Shown here piece by piece: positions 1 through 7,190 of a stretch of DNA of 10,288 bases. The position numbers and the translations under genes were made by a program. This DNA is from Gammaproteobacteria bacterium (GTDB lineage Bacteria > Pseudomonadota > Gammaproteobacteria > Steroidobacterales > Woeseiaceae), in assembly GCA_003645495.1 (NCBI GenBank), contig QNFK01000033.1, positions 1 to 10,288 on the forward strand, written 5' to 3'. The notes under the pieces are model-generated. The model was given only the letters and a program-made list of their open reading frames with translations. It did no database searches and was not told the DNA's origin. Position 1 is the first letter of the stretch, and every line of letters starts with the position of its first letter.

Positions 1-1629
1 GCATTGATGAAAAGCCTGGGCGCAAGCCAGCGTTTTGTCGTTGCGGCTGCCTCTGTGCAGCTCTTTATACTCGGAGTGCTTGGCATTGCCGTTGGCAGTG
101 TCGTCGGTTTCGGCATGGAGAAGATTGTTACCGCGATGCTTGCGGACATCATCCAGGGAGATTTACCGTCGGTCGGCTTTTCACCCGTGTTGCTCGCATC
201 CGCCAGTGCCATGGTCTTGTTAATCGGCTTTGCGTTGCCGTCGCTAATTCAACTGCGCGATACACCGCCGTTGCGCGTTTTACGCCATGATGAAATGCCG
301 CCGCCACCATCAAGATTGCTGGTTGTTGGCACGGCGCTGATCGCGGTCACTGCCATGCTGTACCAGGCGATCGGCGATGCCAGCATGCTGGTGATAGTGC
401 TTGGTGGAATGCTGGTCGTGTCCGGTGCGCTATACGTTGCCGGACGTCTGCTGGTTGCAGTCATGGGGCGCTTCCGTGGCGGCGTGGGTATCGCGTGGCG
501 TTATGGTCTCGCAAATATTTCGCGTCGTGGCAGGGACAGCGCGGTGCAGATTGTTGCGTTCGGTCTGGGGCTGACCGTCCTGCTGCTGCTGACGTTCGTT
601 AGAACGGACTTGCTTGATGGCTGGCAGCAAACGCTGGACAAGGATGCGCCGAACCATTTCCTGATCAACATCCAGCCACAGGAGCGGGCATCGATAGCAG
701 AAATATTTCAAGGCGATGGCATAGCGGCACCCGCGTTCGTGCCACTCGTACGTGCCCGCATGCAGACAATCAACGGCGAGGACGTGAAGACCCGCGAGTA
801 CCCGGTAGAAGATGGCAAGTGGATGGCCAATCGGGAGCAGAACCTTACCTGGTCCGAATCACTGAGTTCAAGCAACGAAATCGTTGCCGGTGAGTGGTGG
901 CCGATCGATTATTCTGGCGAGCCACTGGTTTCCCTTGAGGAAGAAGCCGCGTCCGAACTGGGTGTGGAGTTGGGTGATCAACTGAAATTTCTGGTTGCTG
1001 GACAGGAAATCGAACTGACGGTGGCAAGCTTTCGTACGATTAACTGGGATTCGTTCCAGCCCAACTTTTTTATGGTCCTCTCGCCTGGCGCGCTGGATGA
1101 TTTTCCCACGACATTTGTTGCCAGCTTGAAAATGGAGCAGCAGGACAAGGGCGTTCTGATTGACCTTGTCCGTTCGCACCCGACAGTTTCTGTCATAGAT
1201 CTGGATGTGATTCTCGAACAGGTAAAAAGTATCCTGGACAAGGCGAGTCTCGCCGTGCAGGCGGTTTTCGTATTCACGCTCGCAGCTGGCATTGCGGTGC
1301 TGTTCGCCGCCGTTCAGTCAACCATTGACGAACGACGTTTTGAAAGTGCGATGTTGCGGGCGCTGGGGGTCAGACGGCGGACTGTCATGTTGGGTGTGTT
1401 GACAGAATTTGCCGCGCTCGGTTTTGCTGCAGGACTTCTGGCTGCCGCCGGCGCCTCAATACTTGCAGCCGTCGTTGCTGTGCAACTGTTTGAATTGCCT
1501 TATGTCTTCAATCCAGCCCTCTGGGGTGCCGGACTTTTGGGCGGCATATTCCTGGTTTGCGGTAGCGGCTATATCGCCGCGCGTGGTGCGATCAATGCTT
1601 CGCCGGTAGAGGTTTTGCGGGCCGCATAG
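1..1629 (+). CDS. FtsX-family ABC transporter permease, YbbP-like (5' truncated by window edge)
   Basis: This is the C-terminal ~540 residues of an inner-membrane permease. The frame is open to base 1, and the first visible residues (LMKSLGASQ) are the conserved loop just before a helix of the FtsX fold, so the true start lies outside the window; E. coli YbbP is about 800 residues. Numbering from the TTG codon at base 4, hydrophobic segments lie near 12-36, 60-83, 105-151 (two helices), 180-200, 417-438, 464-494 and 505-527. A large polar, probably periplasmic domain spans about 201-415. The 'PPLRVLR' ending of one FtsX repeat (near 88-94) and 'SPVEVLRAA' at the C terminus mark two FtsX units, the arrangement of COG3127 permeases. 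The stretch RTINWDSFQPNFF (344-356) is also typical of that group. The family works with a YbbA/LolD-type ATPase, which would be expected upstream but is not visible. The substrate is unknown; lipid or lipoprotein-related export is inferred from relatives. A Nudix gene follows after 10 bp. Confidence 0.9.
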   Translation, partial: ALMKSLGASQRFVVAAASVQLFILGVLGIAVGSVVGFGMEKIVTAMLADIIQGDLPSVGFSPVLLASASAMVLLIGFALPSLIQLRDTPPLRVLRHDEMPPPPSRLLVVGTALIAVTAMLYQAIGDASMLVIVLGGMLVVSGALYVAGRLLVAVMGRFRGGVGIAWRYGLANISRRGRDSAVQIVAFGLGLTVLLLLTFVRTDLLDGWQQTLDKDAPNHFLINIQPQERASIAEIFQGDGIAAPAFVPLVRARMQTINGEDVKTREYPVEDGKWMANREQNLTWSESLSSSNEIVAGEWWPIDYSGEPLVSLEEEAASELGVELGDQLKFLVAGQEIELTVASFRTINWDSFQPNFFMVLSPGALDDFPTTFVASLKMEQQDKGVLIDLVRSHPTVSVIDLDVILEQVKSILDKASLAVQAVFVFTLAAGIAVLFAAVQSTIDERRFESAMLRALGVRRRTVMLGVLTEFAALGFAAGLLAAAGASILAAVVAVQLFELPYVFNPALWGAGLLGGIFLVCGSGYIAARGAINASPVEVLRAA

Positions 1630-1639
1630 CGCAAATCAT

Positions 1640-2062
1640 ATGAATGACGAGGTAGAGAAACTTTCCTGTGGTGCGGTCGTGGTTCGCCGAACGGAGAACG
1701 GCTGGCTTACGTTAATGCTGCGGGCCTATCACAACTGGGATTTCGCCAAGGGAATTCGCGAGGCTGGTGAAACGTCTTTGCAGGCAGCGTTACGCGAAGT
1801 CGACGAAGAGACCGGCATCAGTGATTTGCAGTTTGATTGGGGAGAACGGTTCACCGACACCGGGCCCTACAATCGCGGCAAAGTGGCCCGTTATTACCTG
1901 GCAAGAACAGTGCAGGTGCGGGTTGAAATGGGGATTTCACCGGAGCTCGGCCGACCCGAACATCATGAATATCAATGGATGGATTTTGATAAGGCTTATG
2001 ATATTTCTGCGCCGCGAGTAAGGGAGGTGGTGCAGTGGGCGAGGCAGGTGATTGGAGCCTGA
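1640..2062 (+). CDS. Nudix hydrolase, possibly Ap4A-hydrolase-like
   Basis: This is a 140-residue cytoplasmic protein made of a single Nudix domain. The Nudix box G-x5-E-x7-REUxEExGU is complete at residues 38-60 (G38, E44, R52, E53, E56, E57, G59, I60), so the Mg2+-binding glutamates are intact. Overall length, the N-terminal CGAVVVRR strand and the 'WDFAKG' lead-in resemble small bis(5'-nucleosyl)-tetraphosphatases of the NUDT2 type. Those usually have PKGHVEPGE, where this protein has AKGIREAGE. The substrate is therefore uncertain: a dinucleoside polyphosphate or another nucleoside diphosphate derivative. The ATG at 1640 lies 10 bp after the permease stop and has no clear Shine-Dalgarno sequence, which suggests translational coupling and shared transcription. 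The gene ends where a REP-like pair begins. Family assignment is firm; substrate is inference. Confidence 0.92.
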   Translation: MNDEVEKLSCGAVVVRRTENGWLTLMLRAYHNWDFAKGIREAGETSLQAALREVDEETGISDLQFDWGERFTDTGPYNRGKVARYYLARTVQVRVEMGISPELGRPEHHEYQWMDFDKAYDISAPRVREVVQWARQVIGA

Positions 2063-2128
2063 TCGCCCGTCAGGACGGGCTCCTGCAATGCCAATAGAAT
2101 ACCTGTTGGAGCCCGTCCCGACGGGCGA
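2063..2128. repeat. Inverted pair of REP-like palindromes (BIME-like)
   Basis: Two copies of a short palindrome face each other. The left copy (about 2063-2088) has the stem GCCCGTC/GACGGGC with a 2-nt centre. The right copy (about 2105-2128) has the same stem and is preceded by TTGGAGC, matching AGGAGC in the reverse complement of the left copy. A 16-nt spacer separates them. Each unit can fold alone, and the two can also pair with each other. A GGAGC-type head followed by a GC palindrome, arranged head-to-head between convergent genes, is characteristic of proteobacterial REP elements mobilised by RAYT (TnpA-REP) transposases. No RAYT gene is in the window. Likely local effects are transcript 3'-end stabilisation or attenuation of convergent transcription. 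Confidence 0.8.
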
Positions 2129-2132
2129 CAAT

Positions 2133-2160
2133 CATTTTGCGCAGCAAAATGTTTGCTTCT
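2133..2160. terminator. Possible intrinsic terminator hairpin between convergent genes
   Basis: A perfect 8-bp stem, CATTTTGC (2133-2140) and GCAAAATG (2144-2151), encloses a 3-nt loop. On the plus strand it is followed by TTTGCTTCTTT, an interrupted U-rich tract, so it could stop transcription leaving the Nudix gene. On the minus strand the A-rich/T-rich stem might act for the hydroxyacid dehydrogenase transcript, which ends at 2162. The stem is AT-rich and the T tract is broken, so efficiency would be modest. Confidence 0.45.
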
Positions 2161-2161
2161 T

Positions 2162-3121
2162 TCAAACCACACGATTTCTCTCTTCCCCCGCCAAAAACGC
2201 CGCCACATTCAACGCCGACTCAACAATCGCATTCTGCCGTGCCTCAATCGTCCCCCACGCAATATGCGGCGTAACAATCAAATTATCACCCACATAATCA
2301 AGCAACGGATTCCCGTCAACCGGTGGCTCCTGCGGTAACACATCAATAGCCGCGGCCGAAATCTCTCCTGAACTCAGCGCGTCAACCAGCGCCTCTGAAT
2401 CGACCAGACCACCACGCGCCGTATTAATAAGTATCGCGTTGGGCTGCATCAGTCTCAGCTCCGCAGCGCCAATGAGCCCGCGGGTTTCGTCGGTCAACGG
2501 ACAATGCAATGAAACGACATCGCTCTGTTGCAGCAAGTCCTGTAAATCAGTGCGGTCATCATCGGCCGTCGCGTCCAGCCCCAGCCGCCTTGCAATAAGG
2601 ACAGACATGCCAAACTGGCGCGCAATTTTTTCGACACCACGACCAAGCACACCATGACCGACGATCCCAATAGTCATGGCGGAAAGTTCACGCAGTGGAA
2701 ATTCGAGCATGCAGAAATCAGATGCCTTCTGCCATTTTCCCGCTCGCACACTCTGGTTGTAACGACTAATGCTGTGACTCAGGTTTAGCAGCACCGCAAA
2801 CACATGTTCCACTACAGATTGCGTGCAATAAGCCTTTATATTGCATACGGCCACACCGTGCTCTTTTGCCGCAGCGAGGTCGACATTATCGACCCCGGTT
2901 GCCGTCAGGCCAATAAAGCGAACGGCGTCAGATTGATCAAGGATTTCCCTGGTCAAACGGACTTTGTTGGCGAATATAACTTCCACACCGGCAATTCTCT
3001 CGACAACCTCGTCCGGCGCCGTGTTGTCAAAAACCTTAAGGCCTGGCAAGAGCTTCAGCAACGGTGAAATATCCAGCTCATCGGAACCGACAGTCGCATA
3101 ATCGAGGAATACAGCTTTCAT
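2162..3121 (-). CDS. hprA: D-2-hydroxyacid dehydrogenase, probable glycerate dehydrogenase / hydroxypyruvate reductase
   Basis: This 319-residue protein has the full D-isomer-specific 2-hydroxyacid dehydrogenase layout. A split substrate domain (about 1-100 and 290-319) flanks a Rossmann domain. The dinucleotide loop is GHGVLG at 155-160. The catalytic trio is R236 (in NTARGG), E265 (in PQEPP) and H286 (in TPHIAWG). The length and the MKAVFLD start match HprA-type glycerate dehydrogenases, which interconvert D-glycerate and hydroxypyruvate in serine, glyoxylate and photorespiratory-type metabolism. After the second Rossmann strand the sequence is VLIARRLG rather than an acidic residue. E. coli GhrB, an NADPH-using enzyme, has a similar ARR, so NADP(H) preference is plausible. 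The gene diverges from ycgN across 38 bp. I see no strong Shine-Dalgarno before the ATG at 3121. Family is certain; the exact substrate is inferred, and GhrB-like glyoxylate/hydroxypyruvate reductase is the main alternative. Confidence 0.85.
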   Translation of the reverse strand: MKAVFLDYATVGSDELDISPLLKLLPGLKVFDNTAPDEVVERIAGVEVIFANKVRLTREILDQSDAVRFIGLTATGVDNVDLAAAKEHGVAVCNIKAYCTQSVVEHVFAVLLNLSHSISRYNQSVRAGKWQKASDFCMLEFPLRELSAMTIGIVGHGVLGRGVEKIARQFGMSVLIARRLGLDATADDDRTDLQDLLQQSDVVSLHCPLTDETRGLIGAAELRLMQPNAILINTARGGLVDSEALVDALSSGEISAAAIDVLPQEPPVDGNPLLDYVGDNLIVTPHIAWGTIEARQNAIVESALNVAAFLAGEERNRVV

Positions 3122-3144
3122 AGTGATATCGTTATTGCCATATC

Positions 3145-3150
3145 AGGGGA
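3145..3150 (+). promoter_or_regulatory. Ribosome binding site of ycgN
   Basis: AGGGGA lies 9 nt before the ATG at 3160 and supports that start. It sits inside the 38-bp gap shared with the divergent dehydrogenase gene. Confidence 0.7.
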
Positions 3151-3159
3151 GCCTGAAAG

Positions 3160-3591
3160 ATGACCGATGAGTTCTGGAAACGCAAATCTCTTGCCGGGAT
3201 GTCCTCGCAGGAGTGGGAGTCGCTGTGTGATGGTTGCGCCCTTTGCTGCCTGCAGAAACTCGAGGACGATGAAACCGGTGAAATCTATTACACCGACGTG
3301 GCGTGTAAATTGCTGGACCTTGGTACATGCCGTTGTATTGACTACCCGACCAGGGCGAAAAAGGTCGCCAGTTGCCTGGTATTGTCGGTCGACAGCCCGG
3401 AGGCATTCGCCTGGTTGCCGGCGACCTGTGCTTACCGCTTGCTGGCGGATGGTAACGACCTGCCGGAATGGCATCCGCTGGTTACGGGTGATCCCGATTC
3501 AGTGCATGCGGCAGGAATCTCCGCGACGGACAAAGCAGTTTCGGAGACTGAGACGACGCAATGGACGGTATTGCGAAAACTGGGTGAATAG
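3160..3591 (+). CDS. ycgN: YcgN/UPF0260 family cysteine-cluster protein
   Basis: This 143-residue protein matches E. coli YcgN (about 153 residues) nearly end to end. Shared segments include W-x-RKSL near the N terminus, EWESLCDGC, EIYYTDVAC, WLPATCAYRLL and LPEWHPLVTG. Nine cysteines are visible: C23, C26, C29, C30, C49, C57, C59, C72 and C90. The C-x2-C-x2-CC group near residue 23 defines the CxxCxxCC family (putative zinc- or iron-chelating domain). Metal binding is a family-level prediction; I know of no established biochemical function. The protein has no signal peptide or membrane segment, so it should be cytosolic. It is divergent from hprA and 67 bp upstream of the deiodinase-like flavoprotein on the same strand, so co-transcription with that gene is possible but not shown. 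Confidence 0.93.
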   Translation: MTDEFWKRKSLAGMSSQEWESLCDGCALCCLQKLEDDETGEIYYTDVACKLLDLGTCRCIDYPTRAKKVASCLVLSVDSPEAFAWLPATCAYRLLADGNDLPEWHPLVTGDPDSVHAAGISATDKAVSETETTQWTVLRKLGE

Positions 3592-3658
3592 CCGGACAGA
3601 GACTTACAGTACCCATCCTAGCCGGCCACAAATAGCCGAAATAAAAGAGAACTGACAC

Positions 3659-4333
3659 ATGAGCGAATATCGTACCGTTCCATTGCAAACTTATGACGAA
3701 TATCCAGTTGACGAAATGCGTCGTCGATCAGCGGATTTTTATACGGAGATCAACCGGCGTCGTACCGTTCGGGAGTTTTCAGATCGCCCGGTTCCGCGAG
3801 ACGTCATTGAGAATGCGTTGCGCGCGGCAGGTACGGCACCCAGTGGCGCAAACCTGCAACCGTGGCATTTTTCAGTAGTAACCGGCGCAGAAACTAAAAA
3901 ACAAATACGCATAGCTGCGGAAGTTGAAGAAAAGGAATTCTACGAACATCGTGCATCTGCTGAATGGCTGACAGCACTTGAGCCGCTGGGTACGGACTCC
4001 GAAAAACCATTCCTGGAGACGGCGCCGTACCTGATTACTGTCTTCCTGCAGAAGTACGGCAAATTACCCGATGGTCGCAAGGTCAAACACTACTACCCGG
4101 TTGAATCGACCGGAATTGCTACGGGCATTTTGATAACCGCATTACATATGGCAGGCTTGGTGTGTCTGACACATACGCCGAGCCCGATGAAGTTTCTGAA
4201 CAAAATTCTGCATCGTCCGGTTAGTGACCGGCCGTTTCTTTTGCTGGTGACTGGATACCCCGCTGAAAATGCGATGGTTCCGGACATTAAACGCAAATCG
4301 CTGGACGAGTATGTGAGTTTTGTTGGTGCCTGA
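3659..4333 (+). CDS. Nitroreductase-superfamily flavoprotein, iodotyrosine deiodinase-like
   Basis: This 224-residue protein belongs to the FMN-dependent nitroreductase fold. The phosphate/ribityl-binding RRTVR is at 34-38, followed by RPVPRDVIENALRAAGTAPSG (43-63), a pattern shared with iodotyrosine deiodinase (IYD). From recalled human IYD, the region from IR (83-84) to TAP (121-123) aligns without gaps. The three residues that hold the halotyrosine zwitterion in the active-site lid (human E157, Y161, K182) fall on E91, Y95 and K116 here. The C-terminal GYPAENAMVPDIKRKSLDE resembles the IYD ending (GYPSKEATVPDLKRKPLDQ). The predicted role is reductive dehalogenation of iodo-, bromo- or chlorotyrosine with reduced FMN as electron donor. 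Unlike the mammalian enzyme there is no N-terminal membrane anchor, so it should be cytosolic. The start at 3659 has only a weak AGAGAA upstream. Family is firm; deiodinase activity is inference from the conserved lid. Confidence 0.88.
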   Translation: MSEYRTVPLQTYDEYPVDEMRRRSADFYTEINRRRTVREFSDRPVPRDVIENALRAAGTAPSGANLQPWHFSVVTGAETKKQIRIAAEVEEKEFYEHRASAEWLTALEPLGTDSEKPFLETAPYLITVFLQKYGKLPDGRKVKHYYPVESTGIATGILITALHMAGLVCLTHTPSPMKFLNKILHRPVSDRPFLLLVTGYPAENAMVPDIKRKSLDEYVSFVGA

Positions 4334-4361
4334 GTCTCAGTATCGGGATCATGCGACCTTG

Positions 4362-4435
4362 GGGAATCGCGGCGGGACGCCGCTCCCACCAATTCTGCGC
4401 AGTCCCCGTGGGAGCGGCGTCCCGCCGCGATTCCC
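4362..4435. repeat. Perfect 28-bp inverted repeat: head-to-head REP-like pair
   Basis: The left arm (4362-4389) and right arm (4408-4435) are exact reverse complements over 28 bp, separated by 18 nt. Each arm is itself palindromic: GCGGCG/CGCCGC with a 3-nt loop, next to a GTGGGAGC head. This is the REP/BIME form and lies between the convergent flavoprotein and ppc genes. The palindrome stem differs entirely from that of the pair at 2063-2128, while the GGAGC head is shared. No T tract follows on either strand, so a mRNA 3'-end block or stabiliser role fits better than classical intrinsic termination. Confidence 0.88.
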
Positions 4436-4446
4436 TATCTTTTGAC

Positions 4447-7176
4447 CTACCCTGTATTTTGCAGGCCTTGGGCAATCCCGATGACGCTCGCCAGTAGCGT
4501 GTCGAACAACTCTCCATCTTCATAATTCGTTTCGCGCCACCGATTCAGCAGGTCAATCTGCATCAGGCTCATCGGATCAACGTAGGGATTGCGCAGCATA
4601 ATGGCCCGCTGCAGTGTGGAGTCTCCCTCAAGCAGCGTTTCGTGATCGGAATATTCCAGGATCAAATCGCGGGTCAGCTCAAATTCCTTCTCGAGCAACG
4701 GAAAGAATTCCTCATGCAGCTCGCCGGCGAGTTCCGAATAAAGTTTCGCGATGCCGAGATCGGACTTTGCAAGCACCATTTCAGCGTCCGCTGTCAGCGT
4801 GCGCATGAAATACCACTCGCTGAACATCTCCCTGAATAAACCATCCTCAAATTGCTCGCTGGCCGCCTGCAAACCACTGCCAAGCCCATACCAGCCAGGC
4901 AGCATCAGCCGGTTTTGCGTCCACGCGAAAACCCACGGAATAGCCCGCAGGTTTTCTACGCCACTACCGGCACGTCGGGATGCCGGGCGCGAACCGATGC
5001 GCATACGTTCGATCAGGTCAATTGGCGTTGCGAGCCGGAAGTACTCGTGGAAGTTCGGTGTATCAAAAACAAGCTTGCGGTAGGTGTCACGACTGGCAGA
5101 TGCGATTACATCCATCATATCGTGCCAATGCGGCATATCATTGCCGCGGTGTTGCGGCATAGCAGTCGCAAGTGCGACCGAACCGACTGCCTGCTCCAGT
5201 GTGCGCAACGCAATACCCCTGAGGCCATACTTTTCGTTGATGATCTCGCCCTGCTCAGTGACTCGCAGCCGCCCGTTAACCGTGCCCGGCGGTGCACCCA
5301 TTACGGCGGCATGTGTTTTTCCGCCGCCGCGACTGATCGTGCCGCCACGGCCATGAAACAGGTTCAGTTCAATATTCTGCCGGGAGACGACGTCAACGAG
5401 TTCGATCTGTGCGTGCTGCAGTGCCCACCGCGCGGACGCGAGCCCCGAGTCCTTGTTGCTGTCAGAGTAGCCGATCATGACCGACTGCCGGTCGGAGCGC
5501 TGTCGCAAGTGTTTGCGATACAGGTCACATGCCAGCATTTCTTCGAGAATCTTTTTGCCGCTGCGCAAGTCTTCAACTGTTTCCAGGAGTGGTGCGATAT
5601 CGACCGGTACTTCGCCGCGACGATTATGCAATTCGCTCCAGTTCGCGAGCAGCAGTACCGACAAAACATCGTCGGCCCCCTGCGTCATGCTGATGATGAA
5701 AGGCCCAATGGCATTGTCGCCATATTTACGCTTGCAAAACGCCACCGCCTGGAAAACAGCGAGTGTTTTGCGGGCGGTTATGCTTTGTGTATCGGCAAAA
5801 GAATCCCTGGACTCGATCACTTCTATGATTCGCGCCAGCCGATCTTCCGCTGACCAGTTCAGCCAGTCGTCTTCGCCAAGCAATTCGCCGACCACCTGGC
5901 GATGGACCAGTGCGTCCTGGCGAACGTCCAGCGTAAGAAAATGAAAACCAAAGGTTTCAATACGGCGTATCAGTCGTTTGACTGCGAATAACCCGGCGTG
6001 CTGCCCTTTATGCGCCGCAAGACTTGCGGCGAGAATTTCGATGTCGTCACGAAATTGTTTGACCGACTCGTATGGGTATACGCTGTCATCGTACGTAGCC
6101 TGTAACCTTGCCTGTATGAGGCGCAAGAACACCCTGTACGGCATATCCCTGTGCCGTGCGGGAACGGCATGGTAGGCCTGCTGAAACATGCCGCGGTAAT
6201 GGTCGATTCGTCGCGGAATAGCCTCGTCGATCGCGATGCGGTCGCTGGACTGACTAAGCTTGGAGGACAGCCCGCCACACTCTTTAAAATACAGGTCGAG
6301 TATCAATGAACGCTGCCGTGCCAGTGTCGAACGAATGGTCTTGGCATTCACATTAGGATTGCCGTCCATATCCCCACCAACCCAGGACGCAAACCTGACA
6401 ATACGCGGCACTGTTATCCGATGCCCCTCCTCGCCATATACCCGAACGACAGCATTCTCGATGTCCTCATAAAAAGGTGGCATGGCCTTGTAGAGAACAT
6501 CGGTAAGGAAGAACAGAACATGCTCGAGCTCATCCGCAACCGTCATCTGTGCCGAAGGTGATTCGTCCGTCTGCCAGCCAGTTGTCATATCAAGCCGGAT
6601 GTTTTCCAGGCTGATGTTGGTTTCCTGTGTAGTCATTGTCGGGTTGAGCATGTCGATCAGCTGGCGAACAATATGTTGTTCCTTGCGCAATATTGTTCGT
6701 CGTGTTGGCTCGGTTGGGTGCGCAGTGAACACTGGCTCGATCAGCATGGAATTCAGGAGTTTTTGCAACCCAGGCAGATCTATTCCGGATGCTTTTAGTT
6801 TCGCCAGGGTTTCTTCGAGGCCGCCGGGTTGATACTGTCCGACCACTTGCAGATATTTGCGTCGTCGTCGTATGCGATGCACTTTTTCCGCAGTATTCAC
6901 CATCTGGAAATACGTCGAAAAAGCACGGATAACTTCTGCAGCTAATGACAAGTCAAGACCATTGACCAGCGTGGCCAGGTCTTCGCCAGGCTTCTCATTA
7001 TCCTCGCGGCGGCGAATCGCCCGCAATCGAGCGGCTTCCACGATATCAAATAGTTCGTCACCACCCTGATCTTTGAGCAACTCACCGACCAGCGTTCCCA
7101 GCATGCGGACGTCGTCGCGCAAGGGCTGGTCTTTGTCCTCAAAAGTGATGTCTTGCCGGCGTATCAACTTATGCAT
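4447..7176 (-). CDS. ppc: Phosphoenolpyruvate carboxylase
   Basis: This 909-residue cytosolic enzyme carboxylates PEP with bicarbonate to give oxaloacetate, the main anaplerotic reaction feeding the TCA cycle. E. coli Ppc has 883 residues, so this is full length. Signature blocks are all present: FTAHPTEPTRRT with catalytic H153; FASWVGGDMDGNPN (262-275); GYSDSNKDSG (569-578); FHGRGGTISRGGG (607-619); IGSRPASRR (727-735); and the invariant C-terminal NTG. By recalled alignment, the aspartate/malate inhibitor site of E. coli Ppc (R587, K773, R832, N881) corresponds to R616, K804, R862 and N907, so feedback inhibition by C4 acids is expected. The ATG at 7176 lies 14 bp after the yajQ stop, with only a weak Shine-Dalgarno. 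It is probably the distal gene of a lipoprotein-yajQ-ppc unit, and its end abuts the REP pair. Confidence 0.98.
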   Translation of the reverse strand: MHKLIRRQDITFEDKDQPLRDDVRMLGTLVGELLKDQGGDELFDIVEAARLRAIRRREDNEKPGEDLATLVNGLDLSLAAEVIRAFSTYFQMVNTAEKVHRIRRRRKYLQVVGQYQPGGLEETLAKLKASGIDLPGLQKLLNSMLIEPVFTAHPTEPTRRTILRKEQHIVRQLIDMLNPTMTTQETNISLENIRLDMTTGWQTDESPSAQMTVADELEHVLFFLTDVLYKAMPPFYEDIENAVVRVYGEEGHRITVPRIVRFASWVGGDMDGNPNVNAKTIRSTLARQRSLILDLYFKECGGLSSKLSQSSDRIAIDEAIPRRIDHYRGMFQQAYHAVPARHRDMPYRVFLRLIQARLQATYDDSVYPYESVKQFRDDIEILAASLAAHKGQHAGLFAVKRLIRRIETFGFHFLTLDVRQDALVHRQVVGELLGEDDWLNWSAEDRLARIIEVIESRDSFADTQSITARKTLAVFQAVAFCKRKYGDNAIGPFIISMTQGADDVLSVLLLANWSELHNRRGEVPVDIAPLLETVEDLRSGKKILEEMLACDLYRKHLRQRSDRQSVMIGYSDSNKDSGLASARWALQHAQIELVDVVSRQNIELNLFHGRGGTISRGGGKTHAAVMGAPPGTVNGRLRVTEQGEIINEKYGLRGIALRTLEQAVGSVALATAMPQHRGNDMPHWHDMMDVIASASRDTYRKLVFDTPNFHEYFRLATPIDLIERMRIGSRPASRRAGSGVENLRAIPWVFAWTQNRLMLPGWYGLGSGLQAASEQFEDGLFREMFSEWYFMRTLTADAEMVLAKSDLGIAKLYSELAGELHEEFFPLLEKEFELTRDLILEYSDHETLLEGDSTLQRAIMLRNPYVDPMSLMQIDLLNRWRETNYEDGELFDTLLASVIGIAQGLQNTG

Positions 7177-7190
7177 TGTGCTGAGCTACT

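Noticed and set aside
4..6. TTG at base 4 as start of the permease
   Set aside because: The frame is open to the window edge, and the first residues belong to the middle of an FtsX repeat, so the gene begins upstream.
3167..3655. 162-codon frame overlapping ycgN in another register
   Set aside because: The ycgN frame has full-length family similarity; this one is Arg/Ser/Pro-rich with no recognisable motif.
4362..4435. 28-bp inverted repeat read as a Rho-independent terminator or IS end
   Set aside because: No T tract follows on either strand and there is no transposase or target duplication. The GGAGC head and self-palindromic arms fit REP elements better.
4852..5853. 333-codon open frame on the plus strand inside ppc
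   Set aside because: It lies wholly antisense to conserved PEP carboxylase coding sequence and its translation shows no coherent domain. It is a GC-driven shadow frame.
2162..7176. A serine-cycle (methylotrophy) island, because hprA and ppc are both serine-cycle enzymes
   Set aside because: The genes are on separate transcripts with unrelated genes between, and no serine-glyoxylate aminotransferase, glycerate kinase, malyl-CoA lyase or malate thiokinase is visible.
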